This document shows positions 45,881 through 58,309 of a stretch of 64,000 nt of DNA, piece by piece (the stretch's first letter is position 1; each line of letters starts with the position of its first letter). The notes under the pieces were generated by a model. The model was not told the DNA's origin and did no database searches. It saw nothing but the letters and a program-made list of their open reading frames with translations. The DNA comes from Manihot esculenta (taxonomy: Eukaryota > Streptophyta > Magnoliopsida > Malpighiales > Euphorbiaceae): positions 8,713,610-8,777,609 of the forward strand of contig NC_035169.2 of the NCBI RefSeq assembly GCF_001659605.2, read 5' to 3'. A program made the translations under genes and the position numbers.

Positions 45881-46880
45881 TTATAAAATTTTCGATTTGA
45901 TTCAATATTTTAAAAATCGAACTATTATTTTTAGCGATTAATTTTTTGTATGCCGTTAAAAAGTAAATTTACTTCTAGCAAAACCAAATGGGAAGATTAC
46001 ATTGACTAGAAATATTTTATAATCTCTAATTAGCATTTAGTTACATTTGGCAAAGCAATATAGAATTAAAGTTTTGAGCTTTGTTTAATTTCATTTAAAA
46101 AGGGGTTATAGAATTAATTACTGTGAAATTGCATGTGATTTCGGCAATTAGGGTAAATGGTGATGGAGATGTAGCTGTCAAAGAACGAAGGTAGCGTTTG
46201 GCTTTTATCTTTGGATTATTGCAGTTGGCAACTGGACTTTCTATTAATTGCATTTGATTCCCATTTTAATTCCAAACGAATATACTTTATTCTGAGTCTT
46301 TTCCACATCAGATTGTATATATTCGTAAATTTGAAATTTATATATATATATTAAAATTATAGTCAATTTTATTATAAAAATAGATTGATAATTTTTTATT
46401 AATTGAATGTACAAACATTTTAATGTAAATAAATTTTTTTGTTAATTTTATATTTTTCAAACTTAAAAAAAATTAAAATTTTTTCAAATATAAAATAACC
46501 GAAACGGAATTAAAATTTAAAATTTTTTAGATTTATTTAAATATATTTATTATTAAATTAAATTTGTAAGTGTGGTTTTTTAATTCTTATAATTTACTTT
46601 ATAAATTTTCTTTATCATCGTGAAGAAAGAAATATTCGGAGGGCAGAGCCTTGGGCCATTTTTTATAATTATTTTCATGATATTCAATAGAGAAAATTAT
46701 TATTTTTTGAAAAAAAAAACATTATGGGGCTTGTTTCTTCTGCTCCCATGGCCATACATGTGCTTTTTAATTCAAGGTCCAATGGTGATTTTGGAATTCT
46801 GAAGGGCCGTAAAGCTTGAGATCCATATTCGATAGGCCATCATCCACCTCTGATTCTCTCCTCACGTGTATAGATACAGA
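45881..46880. other. Intergenic DNA
   Basis: AT-rich with no clear gene. The part from 46260 to 46600 includes a reversed SINE-like scrap near 46500-46590. Confidence 0.45.
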
Positions 46881-46889
46881 ACTACAAGT

Positions 46890-47048
46890 ATGTCTGCTAC
46901 TGCTCCCTCTCCTGTTTCTAGGGTTTCTGCAGCTCATTTCGTTTTCTTCTTCTTCGTTTCTGTTTATGAATCTCTCAATTTTTCCCTTTTTTTTTGGGTG
47001 ATAAGAGCAGCCCTTAAGATCGCCCAGATGAATGTGGAAGTTTTTTGA
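46890..47048 (+). other. Possible 5' exon of an unrecognised gene
   Basis: The stretch 46800-47100 looks like a plant transcript leader: CTCTGATTCTCTCCTCACG, then ATG at 46890 (MSATAPSPVSR) and pyrimidine-rich GTTTCTAGGGTTTCTGC. A short frame runs to 47048 but soon becomes hydrophobic and low in complexity, as if intronic. No protein family is recognisable. It could be a gene fragment left beside the Tat-2 remnant. Confidence 0.2.
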
Positions 47049-48059
47049 GTCCTAGCCGCGCAATATCAAGCTCTAAATCAGGGATTTCTCTTTAGGGTTT
47101 TATTTTTAAAATTTGTTCCTTCTACTGTGTTGATTTCATGAAACAAAATTGGGCAGAATGATGAATCAATTAGATGTGTGAATGGAGCCGATCCATTTTG
47201 AACTCAACTGGTGAGGTATATTGATTTTCTGACTTGCCAATGTTTTGTTAATTTATTTCAATTAAGTGTTGTATAATGTGGATAATTGCGGGCCCTCTTA
47301 TTTCTGGCTGAGTCAGGGCCCACAAAAATAAATTAGATACAGACTTTAGAATGACCTTAGGTAAGGTCTTCTGTCAGCACTAGACGTGACCACCAATTGT
47401 TCAGTGAGTCAAGTCAGCATTTGAATCTAGGATCATGTCTATCAATTGTTAAGTGGGTCAAGTCGCATTTGAATTTAGGGATCCGACATGATAATTAATC
47501 AATTCGATTTTTCTGCAGTCTTTTTTCGCATGCGTATTTAGTGGAAAAGGTGGAAAAGCCATTAGGCATCGTTAACAAATAAAAAAAAATAAATAAAAGG
47601 AGAATATAACTCTCCTCTCATATCAATCTTACTTCAAAAACATCAAACGTAAGTTGTGAAAAAAAAAATCTTTTTTTCCCTTTTTCATTTCAAAGGCCCA
47701 AAACATGTCAAAATATTAGGTATATCAGAAGTACCAACCTCACTATTATTGGCTAGAAATGGAAATTTAATAAATTTTTTTCAACTTTCAGGTATTGAAA
47801 AAAAATTTAGTAGTGGTATGAGTTTGATGGATAATTTTTTTAATCAATATATTACAATGTGATTGACTCCATCTTTAATGAATTGATACTTTTAGAGTAG
47901 CCAATAACTTTCTTCTCAATATTCATACTGAGATGCTATCAAATGTAAAAGGACATCAAGCTGTACTTTAAAGTGTGGTAATAAATAGACATCGTTATCA
48001 TTCGATTCTTTATTCTTCATAACTCATGTTGTTTGTATAAAAGAAATAAAAAAGAAAAA
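47049..48059. other. Intergenic DNA left of Tat-2
   Basis: It contains an imperfect direct repeat (CAATTGTTCAGTGAGTCAAG at about 47395 and ATTGTTAAGTGGGTCAAG at about 47446) and a 68-codon open frame at 47656-47862 (KGPKHVKILGISEVPTS) with no recognised domain. I do not call it a gene. Confidence 0.4.
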
Positions 48060-48124
48060 CTAAAAATTAAATTTCATTGAAAAGAAAGATAATTACAACC
48101 TATATTATAGTCTATTACAAGTAT

Positions 48125-51000
48125 CTATTTTGCTGAAGGAAAAACAGTCCTTAAGGGACTTACACGCCTAGGTACATCATCACTATCTTTATCTGCATTT
48201 ACATTATCTACAGCACTATTTTCTACATTATTATCTACAAAGGGATGATCTCCTGCCCCTGAGGCCCAGCATCTTCATTCCCTGGCTCGGCAACTGCTTC
48301 AGAAGGCCCAGCTGCAGTACGAGAAGCTCCTTTAGATAAAGGTCTGTCGTCCTCCCCGTAAAGCACGTCCTCACTGTCGGAGTCTTCCTCAGCAGCGCGA
48401 AGCACGGCCAACGGGGGTGGAAGGGTTATACGTGGCATCCCTCAAGCTTCGGTTGTATCCAGAGACGAACATGCGGAAGCCTTTATTCCATATGGCGGTT
48501 TTCATCTCGCCAGAAGCTTTAAACTCCGCAAGTCACTCTTCGCAGGCCTTAGCTATTTTGGTTTTCAACTCCGAAAGGTCCTTATAGCTCTAAAGATGAG
48601 CTTCACAGGCCTGCTGGATTTCCCCTTTCAGCTCAGCCGACTCCTTATACTCCCTCAGGCGTTCCTCGCACTCCAGCTGAATCTTATCTTCAGCATGCTT
48701 GGCGTCCTCGAGCAAGGCCGCACACCTTTTCTTAAGGACTTTGACCTCCTGGCAGAGATGCTGATTTTGAAGTTTGGATGTCTCTACTGCCAGAGCCAAG
48801 TCATTCTCATTATTGGCCCGCTTGGTCAGCTCTTGCTCGAGGACCACAGCTCGAGCCAAGGCCTCTTCGCTTTGAGCCAGCACAACATCAAAATTTGTCT
48901 TCAGTGACTCGTGCTGGCGCTGGACCTCCTCTTTCTGACTCAGGGCCTCATCCCTCTCTCGCTGAATCTCCTTCAAGGAGGACAGCTGCTTTAAAGCTTT
49001 GTTACGTTGCTCCTCTGCCTCGGTTGTCCTCCCATCAACCCTTTTGAGGGCCTCCAAAGCAGTGCGTAGCTCTATCTGGAGAGACCTGGAATGCTCTCGG
49101 GCAGCCGCGAGATTGCCCCGGACGTCGCTGGTGGCAGACAGGTTCTCCTCCAGGCGTGCCTCCTCAATCCGGAGATCTACGGATTCCCGGAGAGAGTGGT
49201 CGCGAGCATCCACCTCCATAAAGAGGCCCATCACCTAGTACAAAAAAACACCGTTAGAACAAGAAAACAAGGAAAGTCAAAAAGAAAACAAAAGAGACAA
49301 CTTACCATCAGGAGCATCTCCCTGATCGTGTCTCCGAGCTCTTCTCGAGGTCGAGACCGGAACACTGCCTGCTCCCTGGTGGAACTGGCTAGAAGACCAG
49401 TAAGGGCAAGCAAGCGCGGGTCCGAAGCCTCTGTGACGCCACCAAACATTCGCTCCTTGATGATTTCGGCGACTACGCTCGCGGGAAACTGGTGGGTGAT
49501 GTCCTCCGCGCTCAAAATATCGTTGTCAGGAGCAGACAACAAAGGAACCACGGGAGCCTCTTTCTTCTTCTCAAGAGAAGGGAGAGTTGGAGCCGGTCTC
49601 CTAGAAGCCCGGGATTTCTTCGGGACAGGAACTGGGGTAGACACTTTGGTGGGTGCAGGACGCTTGGCCCCGACCTTCTCCACGACACTCCCACCATCAG
49701 TAGGACTGGGCCCCGTCCCCTCAGGAGTAGGGACGACCTTGAGGGAGACCTCCTGGGCACCTTCGCCCGTAGAAATAACTTCCATTCTCTTCTCCGGGGC
49801 CCCCTCTTCAGCAACAGAAGCCTCAGACCTCACCTCAAGAACCTCCACAGAAGGAAGGGCAGGGTCCGTCCTCGCTAGTTCGGTGCTTTCAGCAGACTTA
49901 GAAGCCACCCTCGAAACTTTTTTCACCCCTTCGGTAGGAGCCCGTGGGGACCTGGGTGCCTGAGTGGACTGGGGAGCCGAGCTCGACCTGCTGCGGCTGG
50001 ATGGCCGGGACGACTTGCTATGTCGGGAGCTCGGTCTGAGAGCCTGGGATGAAACCGGAGGAGGAGGAGGTTGGGAAGCCGATTTGGAAGAAATGACTTC
50101 GGCCATCCTTTGAGTAGCCTCTCCCAATGGATTGCCCAGCCAGAAGGGCGTCCAAAGCCGCGTTCATGCTCTCCCGGGATAGTATAAGGTTCTTGGGAGG
50201 CTTGATATGATCTATTTTCACCTCGGAGGCTGCAAAATCAAAAACCAAAGCAAGTTAGAGCAACTCTCAACAAAATCGTATAAACTGAACAAGACAGGTA
50301 AATGACATATGGTACCTGCATCCTTGACATCCCGAAGGTTAGACGCGAACATACACTTTTCGACGTCATACTTCCTGTCAGCGGAAGTCAGTCGAAGGAA
50401 CCCGACCTGCTCAATGAGACTCAGCTGAGGCAGATCGTTACAGCCCAAGGAAACATCCTCCCAGGTGAGGTCGACATCCCAAACCAACCCAGTCTCTTTC
50501 TTCAATTCCACCACCACGAAACCCCCCATCCAGCCCTTGATGGAGTCCTTATTGCCCGAAAAAATTGATAACCCTCCGTGAAGGGCAAAGTAGTAAAATT
50601 TTTGGCTCGCCTTAACTAACCTAAAGAAGATAACGAACAGACGCACTGTGGGTGTAAACCCCCAGCTCAGACACACAGATTCAAAAGAAGACATGAACAG
50701 AATGGAATTAGGGGTCAGCATCCGAGGGGTAATCTCGAAATACCGGAAGACCTCAATGAAGAAGGGAGAGAAAGGAAAGGACAAACCATATTCCCTCTGC
50801 TTAACAAAGAATATTAAGCTCATATCCCTTTGAGGGTCGAACAGACCAGGGGGAGAAGGGTTGGGAAGAACGATCCTCTCATTCCGGTAAGGGGCCCGGA
50901 TGTGAAAAAAGGGGGTGTCTAGGTATTCCAAGTTCCTAATATTGGATGGAGTGATGCAAGATTCTAGGTTGATGACATCAGGGAGGCTAGAGCTATCCAT
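48125..51000 (-). pseudogene. Tat-2 antisense gene (Transposase_28-like, spliced)
   Basis: Homologue of the gene at 9080-12169. Exon 1 is 51000-50316, exon 2 50229-49306, and exon 3 runs from 49234 to a stop at 48125. Both introns (86 and 71 bp) are GT-AG and interrupt the same codons as in Tat-1. Exon 1 is open throughout: MDSSSLPDVINLES, IRAPYRNERIVLPNP, FPFSPFFIEVFRYFE, CLSWGFTPT, DLPQLSLIEQVGFLRLTS. Exon 2 is Ser/Pro/Lys-rich with a frameshift near 50127. Exon 3 encodes a coiled coil (GLFMEVDARDHSLRE onwards) with a stop at 48590, a further frame change, and an acidic end (LYGEDD, then VSPLRTVFPS). Function is unknown; the family is known only from retrotransposon-linked plant proteins. 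Confidence 0.8.
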
Positions 51001-51208
51001 GATGGAAGAAGGGGCGTACCTGGAAAGCAATTAGTGCGGACGAGCAGAGGAAGACGAAGCCAACAAGAGTGCACAGAAAGTTGAGGAAAGCAAAAGTTCA
51101 GAGAAGAGCGGGAGAATTTGAAAATGTGAAACGATAGTGAGATGAAAAGATGTTTTGAGGCAGGCTGTCCTTGAGCGGCGCGGTCATTATGACCCTCGAT
51201 ATTTACCC

Positions 51209-51237
51209 CCTCATCACTCATGCAATAACTGATGAGG
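51209..51237 (-). promoter_or_regulatory. Hairpin upstream of the Tat-2 antisense gene
   Basis: CCTCATCA (51209-51216) pairs perfectly with TGATGAGG (51230-51237) around a 13-base loop. The minus strand continues with GGGGGTAAATATCGAG, close to the motif after the Tat-1 hairpins. It lies between the polypurine tract and the antisense gene start at 51000. Confidence 0.5.
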
Positions 51238-51252
51238 AGGTAAAGGGGCAAT

Positions 51253-51762
51253 TGATAACCGCCAGGTTTCTTTATCCCGGGCCCTGGTTAGGCCCATAAG
51301 GACAGTCCGCAACTTGGAGGCCTCAAGGCTTCCCTACCGAGCCCGGCCCATTCCATTCCGCTTCAAGACCAGACTCCTGCTAAACCCGACAGTCAGACCG
51401 GCCCAGCTCATTCGGACCTGAGATCCGGCCTTTTCCGAAATTGGCCTTTTTCTCTCCAACCCTATCATGAGAAGAAAGGATAATAAGCCCGGTCACTTCA
51501 CAACCCCGTTCGTCCTTGCGCCGGAGGGCATTAAATGACCGCCTGACACAAGAGGGGTCACCACATTATCCGTACGTTCTAACCCATACGGAAGAAAAGG
51601 TGGTCCTGTACCAGAAAGGGTGGGACACGTTACTGGAAAAATAAGATAACAAGAGAGGAACACCCTATCTCAAGGGGGACTTTTTTAGAGACACCCCTAT
51701 CTCAAGGGGGACTTTTTTAGAGAACACATTGTAAATCCTATTTTATGGATTTCAGATTATCC
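51253..51762 (+). repeat. Tat-2 3' LTR
   Basis: It starts TGATAACCGCC directly after the polypurine tract. The end (TTATGGATTTCAGATTATCC) aligns with the Tat-1 LTR end. Near the end a unit of about 36 bp with ATCTCAAGGGGGACTTTTTT is present twice in tandem (about 51660-51725). No partner LTR is present. Confidence 0.75.
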
Positions 51763-53612
51763 GGAAGGATGGAAAGTTAATGCTTTCAGTTGGTTTTTTA
51801 TAATTCTCTTCCAGTATTTACTTTTCTTGGCATCTCTTTTGTTTTCTCAGCCATTTTCAACTAATGGTTTTCACCATTGGTTTTTCAGCGATACTTTATA
51901 CATGTTTTTTTTTTTTTTTTTTAAATTATGTTCAAGTAAAATATGAATTTAGATCTAAATTTTAATAGGCCTCTATTATAATCACATTATCACAGTTCGA
52001 AATGTGCTTGTAATATTTTTGCTTCATTTTAGACTTTAATATAAATTCTATATTACAGTTAAAATAAAAATTATTACTCAGTTCTTATACTATAAAAAAA
52101 CTCATTAGTTCATTTACAATTTTAATAAATACTTATAATATTTTAAAAAGTCTATTAATTAATATCTTAATTAATTTTAGTTGTTAAATATTTTATTATT
52201 TAATTTTTATGATTTTAAAAAATTCATTAATTAGTCCTTTAAATTTTTAAAAAAATTCACTAATTAGTTTTTTTTAGAATTATGAGCATTTTATTTTTTA
52301 TAATATTTAATAATTAAAAATAATAAAAAAGTTAATTAATAAATTTTTTTAAAATATTAGAGATATTTTAATATATTTTTTAAAGTAAAAAAATTAATTA
52401 ATGGATTTTTCTATAATATAAAAATTAAATATTAAATTTTTTTAAAAAAAATAAAAAGATGAATATTTTCTCATGCAATCTTACCATTTTACCTTGTGAA
52501 AAATATAATTATATTTATATAAATAAATAATTAATTTTTGTGCAAGATAAAGCATTGTAAATTTTTTTTAGTATTTTCTTTATACCTTATCAATATGAGA
52601 ATAACTAAAAATATTTAATAAACTAACGAATTAACACATAAATTTTATGTTTAAAAAATATAACTTATAGTTTTCAATTTTGAAAATTTGAAGTATAAAT
52701 AATAGATATCCTTGCACTTATTAGTTTAATATCATAATAAATGCATCTGAATAAATATGAGAGATATCATACTCTACACCTTTAATTTTTAATGTATTTT
52801 AAAAAAAAAAAACAATAGACACCTTTTTATATTATAATACATGGACATGATAAAATTATATTTATATAAAAAGATTATGGAATTAATTTTTTTAATCAAT
52901 TAAAATTTAATTGCGGTTTTACATTCGTTATTTTTACCTCCGTTTCAGTTCTAGAAATGGTCTCATCGAGTTGGAAACGCGGACTCCAATACCACGTTTA
53001 AGTTGCCTCACAAATGCTGGCTTCAGATGGGGTTTTTCTGTTGAAAATTGTTTAAGTTGTGCTGACTTTTTTCGTTATAAAAATAAAATAAATTTATTTT
53101 AATTTTAATTTTTTTACTTAGGTAAATTAATTTTATTGTTTGATTTCGTTTTTAATTGATTTTTTTTTATTTATTACTTGGATCTCATCTCCTGGCCAAA
53201 ATTCCTTGATTTTGTTGGTGGGAGAATTGGTTATTAGAGTAATCAATGCCTGTGAACAATGATTTAAAAAAATATTTAAATATTTAAATATTTTAAAAAA
53301 ATACATTATTTTAATATAAATTTATCCTTTTTTCTAAAAATTGGAAAATAGATATTGGAGCTTCGTCGGAAACCACCATTACAACAGAAAACAGTGGAAA
53401 CAAAAGCTGAAACCAATAACTTATAGTTAATGAAGATCAGTTCATATTCTACTCCATGAATCTAATCCATATAGATAGTACATCAGTCTAAACCAATAAT
53501 TCAAATTTTTAAATTTTTTTTTTAAAAAAAAAAAGCCAAATTCACTATATTAAATATCTCACAGTGAGAAGCCAGAATAACATAGTTTTTTTTTTTCCGA
53601 AGAAATAATATA
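51763..53612. other. AT-rich intergenic DNA
   Basis: No gene was seen. It holds a SINE-like scrap (52722-52800: AGTTTAATATCATAATAAATG, then GAGAGATATCATACTCTAC) and the 3' side of the S40 gene. Confidence 0.5.
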
Positions 53613-54218
53613 TCAATCAAGAAATCCAGTTTGGCGCCATACGGCATTCCTCACCTGTCTCAGATCCCTCCCCTTCAGCGTCCTTCCAACCCCTTCCAGC
53701 ACCGAAAACGTGGTCTTCGGCGAGTTTCTGGACGCTCGCGCCACGATCTCGTGAGGCGGCAGTATCTCCTCATCTCCGCCGCCGTCGTCGTCGTCTTCTT
53801 CCCGGAACTTGCTATTCCTCTGCTTCGCCATCGCAATTGACAGTACTGGTACATTCATAGGAGCTGATTGGTTCAGCTTCCTCGCACCAGGAACAGATTG
53901 TGACGCGTATTCTCTCTCACCCTGTGGTGGCCTCGGTATCAACGGAATTGACTTGGACGACGAAGGAATTGAAGGCTTACGATAGAGTACAGAGTGGTGA
54001 TTAGATTCCGGTAAAGCCGCGAGAATCCCGGAGTTACGAGAGATAGATGCGCGGCTGCGGTTAATACTTTCATTGGCGGTGGTGGAATGAATGGGGCTTT
54101 GTTCGGCGAAGTCATTGGTCCAGAGAACGTCGTGCTCATTCAGCTCATCTTCATTTCCGTTTACTTGGACGGCGGAGGGGGATATGTTAAGGAAACGGTG
54201 GCGAAAGGCGGGGTCCAT
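53613..54218 (-). CDS. S40-type senescence regulator family protein
   Basis: This single-exon, 201-residue protein belongs to the plant S40 (Senescence_reg) family. These are small nuclear proteins of unknown biochemical role, several of which rise during leaf senescence or stress. The family signature sits at the C-terminus: LPPHEIVARAS (from residue 153) and GRTLKGRDLRQVRNAVWRQT (178-197) followed by GFLD. The N-terminus (MDPAFRHRFLN) fits relatives, and the middle is Ser/Pro-rich with an acidic run (EEDDDDGGGDEE). The ATG at 54218 is the first in frame. No breaks were seen. It lies between retroelements with no co-directional neighbour. Confidence 0.92.
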   Translation of the reverse strand: MDPAFRHRFLNISPSAVQVNGNEDELNEHDVLWTNDFAEQSPIHSTTANESINRSRASISRNSGILAALPESNHHSVLYRKPSIPSSSKSIPLIPRPPQGEREYASQSVPGARKLNQSAPMNVPVLSIAMAKQRNSKFREEDDDDGGGDEEILPPHEIVARASRNSPKTTFSVLEGVGRTLKGRDLRQVRNAVWRQTGFLD

Positions 54219-54229
54219 GTGCAGTGCAG

Positions 54230-55265
54230 ATAAAGGAGAAGGGCGAAATGCAAGGCGGTGACGCGGCGGAGAGTCGCGGCGATCGAAATGGTGAAAGTGT
54301 CGCTGTCTCGGATGATGTGGGTGAGGAGTTAATTGGTTGGTTCGGGTCCGAAAGGGCGCAATGAAAATGTTACGTCCATGTGAATAAGGAATTTATCTAA
54401 GACTCTGGTCGGTTTCTTTTCGCTGCTTTTCAAGACTCTGTTTGTTTGTTGCCAAAAAGATTGTTCCACGTTTCCATCATTGCACAAAAGCAGTGGGTGT
54501 GGCGTGGCTGGGACTTATCCCTCCCCTCTTTTTTAACCGTTAGTTTTAAAAATGAGTTGTGAAACTTGTATATTTATTAAAATATATTTGTTGTAATATT
54601 TTAAATGAATTTTTTATACATTATTATAATATACCAATTTTTAATAATCAACTAAAAACAAATTTTTATGTTCGATATTAATAATAAAAATAATAAATAA
54701 AAATAATTACCAAAAATATATCAAAATTTTATTTTATAATAATACAAATTATTAAACTTACATTTTATGAAACATAAATATGATTTATTAAAATTTATTT
54801 AATTAACGTGTCAAAAAATTTATTTAATTAAATATTTTTCTTTACTTATTATATTGTATATTAATTATGTGTATCATATTTTTAAGACACTAATATTGAT
54901 AATATAATTATTTATCATTTATTTATTATAATATATTGAATAAATTATAATTTAATAATAAGAATTAAATATTCATTTTTAATATAGTTATAAAATAAAA
55001 TAATAATTATATAAATTATGTTTATTTATATTTCCTCAGAAATATATTAAATGATTTAAAATAAATTAAAAATATTATAAATTACATCAAAATTTAATCA
55101 TGATTAATTATAAATGTTAATTGGTTTGATTGTATTTTTTGATATTTACCTTAAAAGAGATTTTTAATAAAACATTTACTATTATATTTGAGTAATTAAA
55201 ATAAAATATAAAAATGAACAATTACTTTATTTAATTATTTATATATATTTAATAAAAAATATTCA
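54230..55265. other. S40 upstream region and AT-rich DNA
   Basis: The first 330 bases are less AT-rich and hold the likely S40 leader and promoter on minus. No clear TATA box was fixed. From 54560 on, the DNA is AT-rich without recognisable features. Confidence 0.5.
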
Positions 55266-56058
55266 TGCTCCATAACGACCGCTAAAAGGGAGCCTTAAAC
55301 TGTCATCACGAGATAGGTCCATGCAGCAAGAATCATGTAAGTAAGAGATGTGGTGTATTTCGAAGTAAGAAAGATTCGAATATCTTAACATCCGAATCAT
55401 TATCAAAAGATTAGCCCATCTCTTAACAAATTGAGTCTCGACACAAAATTATCGTTATCAAGCACAACCCGGCATATCTCCATTACATCTGATATAGTGA
55501 GATTTTCACCTAAATAGCTGGTAATGTTTTACATCAAGTAGACGGCCACATTACCGCTGGATTATCAGTTTAATGCCATATTCATTTTTATCTCTTACGA
55601 TATAAAGGTAGAAGAACTACAGAGAGCAAAGTATGCTATTCTCAAACACTAAAACTCTAAGCAATTCATTACACTTTCTCTATTCGTCTAGGTACTGACT
55701 TAAGCATCAGAGTGGCTCCATTACGTCTAATATAGTGAGATTTTCGCTTAAATAGCTAGTGATGTTTTGCATCAAGTAAACGACCACATTACCGCCGGAT
55801 TATCAGTTTAATGCCATGTTCATTTTTATATTTTACGATATAAAGGTAAAAGAATCATAGAGAGCAAAGTACGTTATTTTCAAATACTAAAATTCTAAAC
55901 AATTCATTACACTTTCTCTACTCGTCTAGATACTAACTTAAGCATCAGAGTGACTGTCGTTGGTACCCACCACCACCTCACACTGCCTCTCTTGCAGATT
56001 TAGGCCATTCACAGTCCAGACCCATTCCAGCCACGTCATCAATTTAAGCTCTGCAACA
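55266..56058 (+). repeat. Gyp-3 5' LTR with internal 238-bp duplication
   Basis: The segment 55479-55716 is repeated at 55717-55954. Each copy includes ACGATATAAAGG (a TATA-like core promoter), the start-site region and ATTACACTTTCTCTA. The 3' LTR has this segment once (TATAAAAGTAGAAG at about 61921). Confidence 0.9.
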
Positions 56059-56189
56059 TCATTTGATTTCACTGCTAAAAGCTCCATTGAACTCTATCTG
56101 TTCATTGGATTGAAATCGATTTCTTGTTCCTTTCTCTTAAAAAAAAAAGAGGATCTCTTTCTTCTCCGATCTCTCAAAATAGCCGGAAT

Positions 56190-56720
56190 AGTGCATGTCA
56201 TTACGGAAGGATCGAATAAGGGTAATAGAAAAAATAAGCGCAAGGCAGAGGATGTCCTATTTATCCATCAAGAGTTATGGGGCAAACAAGAGGTAAGGTT
56301 CGATCCTGCTAATAAGGTGGTAGGGTTCTTTCAAAACGATCCATCGGTTATTAAGGTCCTGCTAAACTGATATGAAGTAAGGCAGGTGCTTGTGGATACA
56401 ATTAGTTATGTTAATATTCTCATATTAAATGTTTTTAATAAGTTAGACTTAGATAAAAATAGCCTTGCTAGAGCCTTATCCTATAGTAGGATTAAGAGAC
56501 AAGACTGTGACAGTATTGGGCACTATTAACCTCCCTCTGGTGTTGAGTGATGAGAGATATAAGCGAGAGTTATACGCAGAGTTTGCGGTGGTAGATATCT
56601 CATTTGCATATAACACGATATTCGGCCGTCCAGTCCTAAACTGCCACGGTATCATTATTAATATGAATGCTATGTGTCTTAAGCTTCCTGCTCTATGAGG
56701 CATAACAGTGATCCGAGGCC
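56190..56720 (+). pseudogene. Gyp-3 protease region (broken)
   Basis: The region upstream of RT reads in shifting frames. VHVITEGSNKGNRKNKRKAE comes first, a VLVDT motif (protease active-site region) lies near 56390, then VGLRDKTVTVLGTINLPLVL and FGRPVLNCHGIIINM. The order fits a Tat protease domain. Stops occur at about 56368 and 56696. A gag portion upstream is not recognisable. Confidence 0.65.
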
Positions 56721-56924
56721 ATTTGAGGATAGCCAAATAAGGTTACAGACACCCAACAAAAAGTTTCAGGAAAGCAACCATGCCCTTTGACTTGCTGAAA
56801 AAACTAAATTCTCACATAAAGCTAGAAGCGACAGATCCGATAGAGGAGGTCCAAATAGGAAAGGAGCGGAAGGTATGATTCGACACAGCACCTAACTGGT
56901 AAAGTAAGGACTCATCTGATAGAA

Positions 56925-58300
56925 TTGTTGAAAAATTGGGTGTCGACTTTTATTTCGTCCCCAAAAGATGTAATAAGCGTAGACCCGACTCTTGTCACTC
57001 ACAAACTATCTACTGACAAGAACATTAAATCAGTCCAACAAAAGAAAAGGAAGTTCGCACCAGAGAGGCAGCAGGTAATCAAAGAGGAGGTTGATAAACT
57101 TTTGAGTATAGGATTAATAAAGAAAGTATAGTATTTCATATGACTGGCCAATGCGGTTTTACTAAAAAAAGCTAACGGAAAGTGGAGAATGTGTGTGGAC
57201 TTCATCGACCTGAATAAAGCATGTCTGAAAGATCATTACCCTTTGTCGTCCATCAACAGGTTGGTGGACTCTACCTCGGGCCATGCAGTGGTCTCTTTCC
57301 TCGATGCCATCTTGGGGTATCACCACATCTTGATGGAAAACAAGGACGCAGAAAAAACCGTATTCATAATAGACAAGGGAGTTTTTTGCTATAAGGTAAT
57401 GCCTTTTGGGTTAAAAAATATAAGAGCCACGTACCAAAGTTTGGTGTCAGAGATCTTTAAGGACATAGTGGGATCAACCGTTAAAGTATTCATCGACAAC
57501 ATGGTGGTTAAAAGCCGATCATTAGAAGAACATCTGGAGGATATCTGTAGAGTCTTTGATGTCCTAAACAAGGCGGGTATGAAGCTAAACCCGAAAAAGT
57601 GCACTTTTGAGGTAAAGACTGGAAAATTCCTAGGATATATCATCTCAAAAAGAGGCATAGAAGCGAATCCAGAAAAGATCAGCATTATCAAAAATATGGA
57701 AGCACCCAAGACTATCAACGAGATACAAAAGCTAAATGGACGAGTCACTATCCTGGGCCAATTCATATCATGTTCAGCTAGAAGATACCTCCTGTTCTTC
57801 AAGGCCTTGAAAGGCAAAGGTAAGTATGAGTGAGGAAAAGAGTGCGCAAAGGCCTTTAAAAGTTTAAAAACCTTTTTATCCTCTCCTCTGTTGTTAAGCC
57901 CGCCTGTCGAAGGCGAAGTTTTGTTCCTATATTTGTTTGTGACGCATGAAACAGTTTGCTCGGTGCTCGTTTCCGAGAGCAATGGAGGAACAAAGCCCGA
58001 TTTATTATGCCAGCAAAGTTCTAAAAGGGGTAGAGTTGAATTATTCTCCTCTTGAAAAATCAGCGTTTGCAGTACTCATATCAGCCATAAAGTTGTGGTC
58101 GTACTTTGAGTCACACACTATGGAATTCAGAACCTATTACCTCTTGCGAAAGATTTTACACAGACCGGAGCTATCAGGATGGTTGTCCACCTGAGCGGCA
58201 ATACTACCAGCTTATGAAATCAGGTATGTTCCCAGAAAGGCCATGAAGGCCCAGGTCCTAGCCGATTTTGTGGCAGAGATAACTTCACCACTGAAACTCT
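56925..58300 (+). pseudogene. Gyp-3 reverse transcriptase and RNase H (broken)
   Basis: RT motifs: WRMCVDFIDLNKACLKDHYP, SFLDAILGYHHI, VMPFGLKNIRATYQ, KVFIDNMVVKSR (the catalytic box reads IDN, so one of the paired Asp residues is lost) and GIEANPEKISII. RNase H follows in other frames, with PIYYASKVLKGVELNYSPLE (about 57998). Stops lie at 57129, 57831 and beyond. Confidence 0.88.
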
Positions 58301-58309
58301 CAGAGTCCT

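Larger units (their letters stand above)
48060..51762 (+). mobile_element. 3' part of a Tat-lineage element (Tat-2)
   Basis: In plus orientation this is the 3' end of a Tat element: an antisense gene (51000-48125 on minus), a polypurine tract (51238-51252) and a 510-bp 3' LTR (51253-51762). Gag, pol and the 5' LTR are absent, and the left boundary near 48060 is approximate. The LTR ends resemble Tat-1 in the same orientation (TGATAACCGCCAGGTTTC against TGATGACCGCTGGATTCC), but overall they are clearly diverged, so this belongs to a related family. Confidence 0.75.

Noticed and set aside
47656..47862. 68-codon open frame (KGPKHVKILGIS)
   Set aside because: No domain recognised, no splice or promoter context, and length compatible with chance.
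49091..49963. 290-codon plus-strand open frame
   Set aside because: It lies opposite the Tat-2 antisense gene exons, is Ser/Gly/Arg-rich by complementarity, and has no known motif.
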